Shown here piece after piece: positions 26,875-34,481 of a stretch of DNA of 64,000 nucleotides. The DNA is from an actinobacterium acAMD-2 (GTDB lineage: Bacteria; Actinomycetota; Actinomycetes; UBA12327). Within the stretch, counting starts at the first letter, position 1; each line of letters begins with the position of its first letter. The stretch is from positions 14,416 to 78,415 of the forward strand of contig JNSE01000001.1 of assembly GCA_000754455.1 (NCBI GenBank). Direction: 5' to 3'. A program made the translations under genes and the position numbers. The notes beneath the pieces were generated by a model that saw only the letters and a program-made list of their open reading frames with translations, did no database searches and was not told the origin of the DNA.

Positions 26875-27948
26875 GTGACCCTTCAAATCGGCATTGTCGG
26901 CCTGCCCAACGTGGGCAAATCCACCCTCTTTAATGCGTTGACGAAAAACGATGTGTTGGCGGCTAATTACCCGTTCGCCACCATCGAACCCAACGTCGGT
27001 GTCGTGCCCGTGCCTGACGAGCGCCTAGCCGCATTGGCTGAAATCTTTGGGTCAGAGCGCGAGCTCCCCGCATCCGTGGAATTTGTGGACATCGCTGGCA
27101 TCGTCAAGGGCGCTAGCGAAGGTGCAGGTCTGGGTAACAAGTTCTTGGCCAACATTCGTGAAGCCGATGCGATCTGCCAAGTCATTCGCGTGTTCACCGA
27201 CCCGGACGTAGTGCACGTCGATGGTCGCGTCTCGCCCTCTGATGACATTGAAACGATCAACACTGAATTGATCCTTGCTGACTTGCAAAGTATTGAAAAG
27301 GCGATCCCGCGTTTGCAAAAAGAAGCACGCGTGAACAAGGACCGCGTCGAGGCACTGGAAGTCATTGAAAAGGCCAAGGCTGCACTGGACTCGGGAGTCA
27401 CCGTTTTCGCGTCCGGTCTTGATCCGGAGCCGCTCAAGGAACTGTTTTTGTTGACGTCCAAGCCGTTCTTGTACGTGTTCAACATGGATGACACTGAATT
27501 GGCCAACGATGGACTCAAAGAAGAGCTGCGTGCGTTGGTTGCGCCGGCGGAAGCGATCTTCCTGGACGCCAAGATTGAGTCCGAGTTAGTAGAACTCGAT
27601 GCAGCTGAGGCCTTAGAACTTTTGCAGTCCATCGGCCAAGAAGAATCTGGGCTCGATCAACTCGCACGCATTGGCTTTAACACCCTGGGCTTGCAGACCT
27701 ACCTGACGGCCGGACCAAAGGAAGCCCGCGCCTGGACCATTCCGGTGGGTGCAACGGCTCCGCAAGCCGCTGGTGTGATTCACACCGACTTCGAGCGCGG
27801 CTTCATCAAGGCCGAGATCGTGTCCTTCGCTGATTTAGTCGAAGCCGGATCCATGGCTGAAGCTAAATCGCGCGGCAAGGTGCGTATGGAAGGCAAGGAA
27901 TACATCATGGCCGACGGCGACGTCGTTGAGTTCCGCTTTAACGTGTAG
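26875..27948 (+). CDS. ychF: YchF/OLA1-type P-loop ATPase
   Basis: A 357-residue member of the Obg-related YchF family, which binds ATP rather than GTP and associates with ribosomes. It carries P-loop GLPNVGKSTLFNAL, switch motif NYPFATIEPN and DIAGIVKGASEGAGLGN, with the NMDD in place of the canonical NKxD, consistent with relaxed base choice. The C-terminal TGS-like domain begins near GLQTYLTAGPKEARAWT. I chose the GTG at 26875: a -10 element sits 7 nt upstream and the protein would start MTLQIGIVG like its relatives. An ATG two codons earlier is the alternative. Confidence 0.93.
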   Translation: MTLQIGIVGLPNVGKSTLFNALTKNDVLAANYPFATIEPNVGVVPVPDERLAALAEIFGSERELPASVEFVDIAGIVKGASEGAGLGNKFLANIREADAICQVIRVFTDPDVVHVDGRVSPSDDIETINTELILADLQSIEKAIPRLQKEARVNKDRVEALEVIEKAKAALDSGVTVFASGLDPEPLKELFLLTSKPFLYVFNMDDTELANDGLKEELRALVAPAEAIFLDAKIESELVELDAAEALELLQSIGQEESGLDQLARIGFNTLGLQTYLTAGPKEARAWTIPVGATAPQAAGVIHTDFERGFIKAEIVSFADLVEAGSMAEAKSRGKVRMEGKEYIMADGDVVEFRFNV

Positions 27949-27951
27949 TTC

Positions 27952-30252
27952 TTACGACAGCGTGATCGTCAAGGTGGCCACGTAAACATCGGCGGCCTGG
28001 AACGCAGGAATAGTCAATGTCAGTGGCGCAGTGATGTTAAAGACTCCACCGGTGGTCTGGGTTGTTGCGTTGACCGTGGTGTCCTTGGTACACAAACTCA
28101 CTACCGCGGAAAAGTCTTGTGTTGCCCCTGCGGTTTGGCCTGAGGCCACCAGTGAACTGTCAAAGCCAGCCAAGCTGGTCTTCGTTCCGGCGGTGTAGTC
28201 CCACGCCGTGGAGTTAGTGGCCGGCACGCAGGATGGCGTAACGGACAACGTGGACTTATTGATGGTCTTGCCCGTTGCGCCAGCAAAGTTTGTTAGAGAT
28301 GCTGTCAGCGACCAGCCAAAAGTTCCACCCCGACTATCACTGACGGTGATGTCGTTGAGGTTTCCAATGATTGCTGTTGGAGCAAATGGGCTGGTGATCG
28401 TGCCCAAGTTGATGGTCGTGGGCGATGTGTTGACATTGGTCGTTCCGCGAACGGGAGAGAGAACTGAGGACTGGTCAGTCGAGCCAACCGTTGGTGTCGC
28501 CGTCACGTAGGTGCGTTGAGTCAACACGCCTTGCAAAACGGATACTTGAACTTTTTGTCCCGTCAAGCATCCCGGCCCCCCAGAAGAGTCGCCTGAGTAG
28601 GCGATGCATTTATCTGGGGACTCTTGCGCCAAAAAGGGAGTTTGGGCCAACAAGACATTGGATGTGTCATTAAAGGCACCGATGCCGGTCGCAAAGCCGG
28701 GGGCTACATACGAAACCGAAAACGCTCCGGTGCTATCGGTTGTGGTGGTTACCGTCGCGCCGGATGGAGCACCGGTCGGGGGCCAAACAAAGCGGCCCTC
28801 TAGGCGGATCGTTGTGTTTGCGGGAAACACGCTGCCTCGAACAGTGACCGTCTCGCCACTGGCTGCGACCCCGGGATCAGCAAAGATGCGCGGACAACCG
28901 GGGTAAGAAACAGGTCCTTGCGTGGGGCCACCAACGTAGGTGATTCCCGTTGCCGTGACTTCGCACTGTCGCGCGAGGTTAAGGGCGATGAAAACACAGT
29001 CATTACTTGGCCCGCAGGTATCTCCATCGGGGTTGTTCAAGGAACCATTGAGCACCGTTAATGGTGAACTTGCACTGCCACTGGAGTTACTACTGACCAA
29101 ATAGGCCGATCCGGTAGTCAGCGTGCAGGAACTCGGTCCGCTCACTGTCTTACCGCGCTTGCACAACGCAATCACCACGGACGCATTCGGGCTGAATCCG
29201 GTCACGCTGACGGTGACATTTTGGCCACCGGTGTAAGGACCAGCTGGGCTAACCGAAATGCCGGGCTGATTAATCGTTAAGGCACTGGGTGTGTTGAACG
29301 TCGGGCTCGGCGGGGCGACGTAGTCCGGTCCGGCGATCTTGGTCTGGTTGTCAAAGAAGTCCAGTGACAAGTTCACCGAACTAATCGGGGTGGTGAAGAC
29401 CACGTGACCACCACCAGCGACCGTGTAGAGCACCGTCGTGGCGGTGCAGCTGGTGAAGGTCCGTTTGGTTACACCAGCGACAGGGGTGGAGTCGGTGTAA
29501 CTCGAGCAGCCATTGCGTTGGGTTCCCCAGTAATCCACGTCCCTGGTAACCGTGCCAATGTAGGACGAAGATTCCGCGAGGTTCGGATCAGGGACAAACG
29601 GTCCGAAGTAGTTGACAATGGTGTCGGCATCACCATGGGTGACCAGCAGGGGTACGGCCCTGGTCGTGCACCGAGCAGGATTGATCAGGTTGACACCAGC
29701 CCATGGGGCGATGGCTGCCACCTTGTTCCAACGGCATCCCAAGTAAGTCGAAAAGGAAGCGCCGGAAGAAAAGCCAGAGGCAAAAATTCGGGAGTCGTCG
29801 ACACAAGTGACGTCGTCAATATCGGTCAATATCGCTTCCAGGAAAGCCACATCTGCAGGTGCGCCCCCGCTTGCCGGACTTCCCCATCCCGGTGTGCTTC
29901 CTCCACCTTGAGCGATCGCCTGTGGAGTAATCACGGTGTACCCGCGCTGCGTGGCAGTAGCGGCCATGCCAGTAGAGGTTTCAAAAGCGGATGCGTTACC
30001 GCCGGCGCCATGAAAATTGAAGATCACCGGTACGGGTGTTCCAACAGCTGGTGCGGGATTAGGAGTCGATACAAAGAACGAGCGCGATACGCCACCGACG
30101 GAAATAGTTCGCGATTGCATCGAAACCGTCGAACTCGATGAGCAGCTGCCGCTTGCTTGGGCCGAGATTGGCCCGATAGCCGACATGAAGCCAAGCATCA
30201 GCGCGACAGTGACTAGCAACCGTGTCGCACGGCTGTAGAGGCCGGCTTTCAT
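27952..30252 (-). CDS. Secreted PHB-depolymerase-type esterase fused to neocarzinostatin-like and WxL-like domains
   Basis: A 766-residue exported protein. After a signal peptide (about residues 1-33) comes an alpha/beta hydrolase of the poly(3-hydroxybutyrate) depolymerase/feruloyl esterase group: oxyanion region FNFHGAGGN, nucleophile Ser162 in GFSSG, an Asp near 208-210 in HGDAD and His283 in GGGHVVF. Residues 340-440 resemble the neocarzinostatin fold with paired cysteines. A further beta domain spans 455-545, and the last 150 residues resemble a WxL surface domain (GWSL at about 646-649, terminal YVATLTITLS). The ATG at 30252 has AGGAG 9 nt upstream. It could degrade polyesters or plant esters while held at the cell surface. 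Confidence 0.75.
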   Translation of the reverse strand: MKAGLYSRATRLLVTVALMLGFMSAIGPISAQASGSCSSSSTVSMQSRTISVGGVSRSFFVSTPNPAPAVGTPVPVIFNFHGAGGNASAFETSTGMAATATQRGYTVITPQAIAQGGGSTPGWGSPASGGAPADVAFLEAILTDIDDVTCVDDSRIFASGFSSGASFSTYLGCRWNKVAAIAPWAGVNLINPARCTTRAVPLLVTHGDADTIVNYFGPFVPDPNLAESSSYIGTVTRDVDYWGTQRNGCSSYTDSTPVAGVTKRTFTSCTATTVLYTVAGGGHVVFTTPISSVNLSLDFFDNQTKIAGPDYVAPPSPTFNTPSALTINQPGISVSPAGPYTGGQNVTVSVTGFSPNASVVIALCKRGKTVSGPSSCTLTTGSAYLVSSNSSGSASSPLTVLNGSLNNPDGDTCGPSNDCVFIALNLARQCEVTATGITYVGGPTQGPVSYPGCPRIFADPGVAASGETVTVRGSVFPANTTIRLEGRFVWPPTGAPSGATVTTTTDSTGAFSVSYVAPGFATGIGAFNDTSNVLLAQTPFLAQESPDKCIAYSGDSSGGPGCLTGQKVQVSVLQGVLTQRTYVTATPTVGSTDQSSVLSPVRGTTNVNTSPTTINLGTITSPFAPTAIIGNLNDITVSDSRGGTFGWSLTASLTNFAGATGKTINKSTLSVTPSCVPATNSTAWDYTAGTKTSLAGFDSSLVASGQTAGATQDFSAVVSLCTKDTTVNATTQTTGGVFNITAPLTLTIPAFQAADVYVATLTITLS

Positions 30253-30338
30253 CCACAAACTCCTAGGTGTTGTTGCGGTAAATTCTTGGGCGCTAAGGCC
30301 GGTGTGGTCAAGGTATTTGCCCAAATCGTCAGGCATCT

Positions 30339-30367
30339 GTGACGGTGGCCTGGGCGACAGTCATACT
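30339..30367 (+). promoter_or_regulatory. Promoter of the MutT gene (leaderless)
   Basis: GTGACG (30339-30344), a 17-nt spacer and CATACT (30362-30367) are followed by 6 nt and the ATG at 30374. No Shine-Dalgarno sequence is present. Confidence 0.45.
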
Positions 30368-30373
30368 CTGCCT

Positions 30374-30784
30374 ATGCCCGAAACCAGACTCCCCACGGTT
30401 GTGGCCGGTGCAGCCATCTTTGATGACCGTGGCTGGTTGCTCAGCGCTCGGCGCACGTTGCCGTTGCACGTGGCGGGCAAGTGGGAGTTTCCCGGCGGCA
30501 AAGTCGAAGAAGGCGAAACCGACCTTCAAGGTTTGCATCGCGAGATCATGGAAGAGCTCGGTGTGGAGATCGAAGTTGGCGAACAAGTCGGTGCCGATTG
30601 GCAGCTAGGCCCGAACTTTGTTTTACGCCTATGGAAGGCGCAGATCATCAGCGGAGAGCCACAGCCCTTGGAAGACCACGACATCTTGCAGTGGCTCGAA
30701 CCAGGGCATTGGTTTGATGTCGACTGGCTACCGGCTGACCTACCGATCGTTCAAGCCCTCGTGGATCAGTCGGCAGCGCAGTAG
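30374..30784 (+). CDS. NUDIX hydrolase, MutT type
   Basis: A 136-residue NUDIX protein. The full Nudix box GX5EX7REUXEEXGU is visible from GGKVEEGE through HREIMEELGVE. The N-terminus VVAGAAIFDDRGWLLSARR and the length match MutT-like 8-oxo-dGTP diphosphatases, which keep oxidised nucleotides out of DNA; CTP pyrophosphohydrolases of the same size cannot be excluded. I start at the ATG 30374 because MPETRLPTVV aligns with the family and a promoter lies just upstream. It is convergent with the sdh operon, with a terminator for the latter between them. Confidence 0.87.
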   Translation: MPETRLPTVVAGAAIFDDRGWLLSARRTLPLHVAGKWEFPGGKVEEGETDLQGLHREIMEELGVEIEVGEQVGADWQLGPNFVLRLWKAQIISGEPQPLEDHDILQWLEPGHWFDVDWLPADLPIVQALVDQSAAQ

Positions 30785-30789
30785 CAAGC

Positions 30790-30820
30790 AAAAAGGCCCG
30801 ACTGCCGAAGCAGCCGAGCC
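30790..30820 (-). terminator. Rho-independent terminator of sdhCAB
   Basis: On the minus strand an 11-bp stem (GGCTCGGCTGC with GCAGTCGGGCC, two G-U pairs) closes a stable TTCG tetraloop and is followed by TTTTT. On the plus strand the same positions give C-A mismatches, so it works best for the sdh transcript ending at 30840. Confidence 0.85.
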
Positions 30821-30839
30821 CTTTCGTCAAGCCAGTGGA

Positions 30840-31610
30840 CTAGATCTTGCCGGTTTCGCGTGGCTTGCGACGCAAGATCTTGCCGATGAAGACGACGGGG
30901 TCGTACTTGGTGTCCACCACGCGCTCCTTCATCGGGATGATCGCGTTGTCGGTGATCTTGATGTGCTCGGGGCACACGTCGGTGCAGCACTTGGTGATGT
31001 TGCACATACCCAGACCTTGCTCGGCTTGAGCAAAAGACTTGCGGTCAGTGCGTGCATCCAAGGGGTGCATGTCCAGCTCGGCGGCACGGATGAAGAAACG
31101 CGGACCTGAGAAGGCTTCCTTGTTTTCTTCGTGGTCGCGCACCACGTGGCAGGTGTTTTGGCACAAGAAGCACTCGATGCACTTGCGGAACTCTTGCGAG
31201 CGCTCCACGTCGAGTTGCTGCATGCGGTAGTCGCCAGCCTTGATGTCTGCGGGGGGAGCAAACGCTGGAATCTGACGGGCCTTGGTGTAGTTGAACGACA
31301 CGTTGGTCACCAGGTCGCGGATCACCGGGAAGGTGCGCATCGGGGTGACGGTGATGGTCTCGTTCTCTTCAAAGGTGCTCATGCGCGTCATGCACAGCAA
31401 GCGCGGCTTACCGTTGACCTCGGCTGAACACGAACCACACTTACCGGCCTTGCAGTTCCAGCGCACCGCCAAGTCGGGGGTTTGCGTGGCCTGCAAGCGG
31501 TGAATGATGTCGAGGACGACTTCACCTTCGTTGACATCGACTTCGTAGTTTTCCAGGCCGCCTTGCTCGCCGTCGCCGCGGTAGACGCGGAACTTCGCCT
31601 TGTAACCCAT
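30840..31610 (-). CDS. sdhB: Succinate dehydrogenase iron-sulfur subunit
   Basis: A 256-residue SdhB. It carries the [2Fe-2S] motif CKAGKCGSC plus a later Cys, and the ferredoxin-like motifs CIECFLCQNTC and CNITKCCTDVCP for the [4Fe-4S] and [3Fe-4S] clusters. It passes electrons from SdhA to the membrane anchor. It begins 1 nt inside the sdhA stop, so translation is coupled. Together with SdhA and the five-helix SdhC it matches the mycobacterial Sdh1 complex (Rv0247c-0249c). Confidence 0.95.
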   Translation of the reverse strand: MGYKAKFRVYRGDGEQGGLENYEVDVNEGEVVLDIIHRLQATQTPDLAVRWNCKAGKCGSCSAEVNGKPRLLCMTRMSTFEENETITVTPMRTFPVIRDLVTNVSFNYTKARQIPAFAPPADIKAGDYRMQQLDVERSQEFRKCIECFLCQNTCHVVRDHEENKEAFSGPRFFIRAAELDMHPLDARTDRKSFAQAEQGLGMCNITKCCTDVCPEHIKITDNAIIPMKERVVDTKYDPVVFIGKILRRKPRETGKI

Positions 31611-33505
31611 CAGTTCTTCTCCTCTGGCAGCGCAGTCAACTCTTCTTCGGTCATGTACTTCTTCAACTCAGCGCGGTCAAACAACGACAGCAACTCGGTG
31701 GGGATCGTGGGTACTGGCTGCTGAGTGACCTCAACGGCAGTGCCATCGCTCTTGCAGATCAAGTTCACCTGACGCCACTTCGGATCCATCGTGGGGAAGT
31801 CATCGCGCGTGTGACCACCGCGAGACTCTTCACGAATCAACGCCGCCTTGGCAACAGACTCCGAGATCAACAGCAAGTTGGTCAGGTCCAGTGCCAAGTG
31901 CCAACCGGGGTTGAACACTCGATCGCCGGCAACGCTGACGTTCTTGGCGCGAGCCTTGAGTGCATCGAGCTTGACGATGGCGTCCTTGACCTCATCGGCG
32001 TTACGGATGATTCCCACCAAGTCACCCATGACCGTTTGCAGGTCGTGGTGAATCGTGTAGGGGTTTTCGCCATCTGTTGCATTCAGCGGAGCAAGAGCAG
32101 CGTCAACGGCTGCTTGCAGGTCAGCTTCGTCAATGGCAACAGCTGCTCCACCGCGCGAGTCCAGGTATTCAGCAGCACCCAAACCGGCACGACGCCCAAA
32201 GACCAGCAGGTCAGACAGTGAGTTACCACCCAAGCGGTTGGAGCCGTGCATTCCGCCACCGACTTCACCAGCGGCAAACAAGCCCTTGACGTACGGCGAA
32301 GCACAGGTGTCGGGAATTGTCTCGACGCCACCCATTACGTAGTGACAGGTCGGTCCGACTTCCATCGGCTCCTTGGTGATGTCAACGTCGGCCAGCTCTT
32401 TGAACTGGTGGTACATCGAGGGCAGGCGCTTGAGGATCTGCTCGGCTGGAAGGCGCGAAGCAATGTCCAGGTACACGCCACCATTCGGAGTGCCGCGACC
32501 GGCCTTGACCTCAGAGTTAATCGCGCGGGCGACTTCGTCACGAGGCAACAACTCTGGAGGACGACGGTTGTTGTCGGCGTCGGTGTACCAGCGGTCGGCT
32601 TCTTCTTCGGTTTCCGCGTACTGCTTGCGGAACACGTCGGGGACGTAGTCGAACATGAAGCGCTTGCCTTCAGAGTTCTTCAACACACCACCGTCACCGC
32701 GAACAGACTCGGTGACCAAGATGCCCTTGACCGACGGAGGCCAAACCATGCCGGTGGGGTGGAACTGCAAGAACTCCATGTTGACCAAGGAACCGCCAGC
32801 GCGCATCGCGAGAGCATGACCGTCGCCGGTGTACTCCCACGAGTTCGAGGTGACGCGGTACGCCTTGCCGATACCGCCGGTGGCCAAGACGATGGCTGCG
32901 GTGTCGAAGGCAATGAAGTCGCCGGTCTCACGGAAGTAACCCATGCAACCGGTAACTGCGCCGTCCTTGGTGAAGATCTCCTGGATTGAGCACTCAGCGA
33001 AGACCTTGATGAACTTCTCGCCATCGCCGAACTCACGCTCGTCGTCTTGCTGCAAGGAGATGATCTTTTGCTGCATCGTGCGGATCAATTCCAGGCCGGT
33101 TCGGTCTCCCACGTGCGCGAGGCGGGGGTACTCGTGACCACCGAAGTTGCGCTGGCTGATCTTGCCGTCCTTGGTGCGGTCAAACAATGCGCCATAGGTT
33201 TCCAGTTCCCAAATGCGGTCGGGGGATTCCTTGGCGTGGAGTTCGGCCATGCGGTAGTTGTTCAAGAACTTGCCACCGCGCATGGTGTCGCGGAAGTGGA
33301 CTTGCCAGTTGTCGTTGCTGTTGACGTTACCCATGGCAGCGGCAGCGCCGCCTTCAGCCATAACGGTGTGTGCCTTACCCAGCAATGACTTGGTGACGAT
33401 GGCGACTGACTTGCCCATCATGCGAGCTTCGATGGCGGCACGCAATCCGGCACCACCAGCACCCATCACCACTACGTCAAATGAATGGCGTTCGATCTGT
33501 GTCAT
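31610..33505 (-). CDS. sdhA: Succinate dehydrogenase / fumarate reductase flavoprotein subunit
   Basis: A 631-residue SdhA. The FAD-binding GAGGAGLRAAIEARMMG is at the N-terminus, with the His that holds FAD covalently in GKAHTVMAEGG. The substrate-site segments MEFLQFHPTGM and GRGTPNGGVYLDIA, and the RxGGNSLSDLLVFGRRAG near residue 400, are intact. It oxidises succinate to fumarate in the TCA cycle, linked to the quinone pool. Order is sdhC-sdhA-sdhB with a terminator after sdhB. Confidence 0.95.
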   Translation of the reverse strand: MTQIERHSFDVVVMGAGGAGLRAAIEARMMGKSVAIVTKSLLGKAHTVMAEGGAAAAMGNVNSNDNWQVHFRDTMRGGKFLNNYRMAELHAKESPDRIWELETYGALFDRTKDGKISQRNFGGHEYPRLAHVGDRTGLELIRTMQQKIISLQQDDEREFGDGEKFIKVFAECSIQEIFTKDGAVTGCMGYFRETGDFIAFDTAAIVLATGGIGKAYRVTSNSWEYTGDGHALAMRAGGSLVNMEFLQFHPTGMVWPPSVKGILVTESVRGDGGVLKNSEGKRFMFDYVPDVFRKQYAETEEEADRWYTDADNNRRPPELLPRDEVARAINSEVKAGRGTPNGGVYLDIASRLPAEQILKRLPSMYHQFKELADVDITKEPMEVGPTCHYVMGGVETIPDTCASPYVKGLFAAGEVGGGMHGSNRLGGNSLSDLLVFGRRAGLGAAEYLDSRGGAAVAIDEADLQAAVDAALAPLNATDGENPYTIHHDLQTVMGDLVGIIRNADEVKDAIVKLDALKARAKNVSVAGDRVFNPGWHLALDLTNLLLISESVAKAALIREESRGGHTRDDFPTMDPKWRQVNLICKSDGTAVEVTQQPVPTIPTELLSLFDRAELKKYMTEEELTALPEEKN

Positions 33506-33534
33506 AGAAGTGTCAATTCCTCAGTGTGTGATGG

Positions 33535-34344
33535 TTAGAAGGTGTTGAAGTCGGTGATCCAGCCAGCGGCAACAGCCATGACGTAGAAGTCAGCGACAAC
33601 CAAAGAAGCCAAGGTGGTCCAGGCCAATTCCTGATGCTTGCCGTTGAGCTTGGAAACAAAGGTCCAACCCTTGTAGCGCAACGGGTGCTTAGAGAAGTTA
33701 GTCAAACGACCACCCATGATGTGGCGGCACGAGTGGCACGAAGCGGTGTAGGCCCAGAGCAGGATGACGTTGGCGGTCAGGACGATCGAGCCGACGCCGA
33801 CGCCCCAGCTGCCATCTTCACTTTTGAAGGAGTGGAAGGCGTCAATGGTGTTGATGATGGAGATCAAGGCGGCGATGTAGAAGAAGTAGCGGTGCGAGTT
33901 TTGGCCCAAAAGCGGGAAGCGGGATTCGCCGGAGTACTTCTTGTGGGGCTCGTTGACCGCACAGGCGGTGGGCGATTGCCAGAACGAGCGGTAGTAGGCC
34001 TTGCGGTAGTAGTAGCAGGTGAAGCGGAAGAGGAACAAGAACGGCAATGTCAATGCGGCGTAAGGAATGAACCACAGGTCGGGCAGGAACGTTCCCCATT
34101 CAGCGGCGGCGGGAATGCAACCGTTGGAGATGCAGGGAGAGTAGAAGGGCGTGAGGTAGCGGATGGCCTCGTCGCCGCCCTGTGCAGCCCAGTAGTAGTC
34201 CTGCATGAAGACGCGAACAGTCGCGTACGTGATCCATGCGGTGATTCCGATGACCGTCAGCAGTGGAGAGATCCAGTACTTGTCGGTTCGCAGGGTGCGA
34301 GCAGTAATTCTTGCCCTGCCGGGCGAGAGGGTGCCGCTGGTCAT
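33535..34344 (-). CDS. sdhC: Succinate dehydrogenase membrane anchor, mycobacterial Sdh1 type
   Basis: A 269-residue protein with about five transmembrane helices, much longer than canonical SdhC or SdhD. It resembles Rv0249c, the single anchor of mycobacterial Sdh1, and no sdhD follows. It contains C203-H204-x-C206-R-H208 (ASCHSCRHIMGG) at a membrane boundary, plus C71 and C76. As I recall, the mycobacterial complex has a membrane-embedded Rieske-type cluster instead of haem, and this Cys/His motif is a candidate for it. GGAGG lies 7 nt before the ATG. It is divergent from typA. Confidence 0.85.
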   Translation of the reverse strand: MTSGTLSPGRARITARTLRTDKYWISPLLTVIGITAWITYATVRVFMQDYYWAAQGGDEAIRYLTPFYSPCISNGCIPAAAEWGTFLPDLWFIPYAALTLPFLFLFRFTCYYYRKAYYRSFWQSPTACAVNEPHKKYSGESRFPLLGQNSHRYFFYIAALISIINTIDAFHSFKSEDGSWGVGVGSIVLTANVILLWAYTASCHSCRHIMGGRLTNFSKHPLRYKGWTFVSKLNGKHQELAWTTLASLVVADFYVMAVAAGWITDFNTF

Positions 34345-34481
34345 GAATATTCCTCCACGGAAGAGTTGCTAGCCAACATCACATTGGGGTGGGTCACGCC
34401 TGTGTGGTGCGAAATAATGCGCCCCTTAGGATTACAGAGTGACCGGCAGCACACGCTGTCGCCCCCCTGTCCCAGAATCGA

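Noticed and set aside
29404..30238. Open frames opposite the esterase
   Set aside because: The minus-strand esterase has a signal peptide, catalytic triad and ribosome binding site; the plus-strand frames have none.
30253..30336. N-terminal extension of the esterase to 30336
   Set aside because: It would put 28 hydrophilic residues before a signal peptide, while the ATG at 30252 has AGGAG at the right distance.
31811..33388. Long open frames on the plus strand opposite sdhA and sdhC
   Set aside because: They have no recognisable domains and mirror the codon pattern of the strongly supported sdh genes on the other strand.
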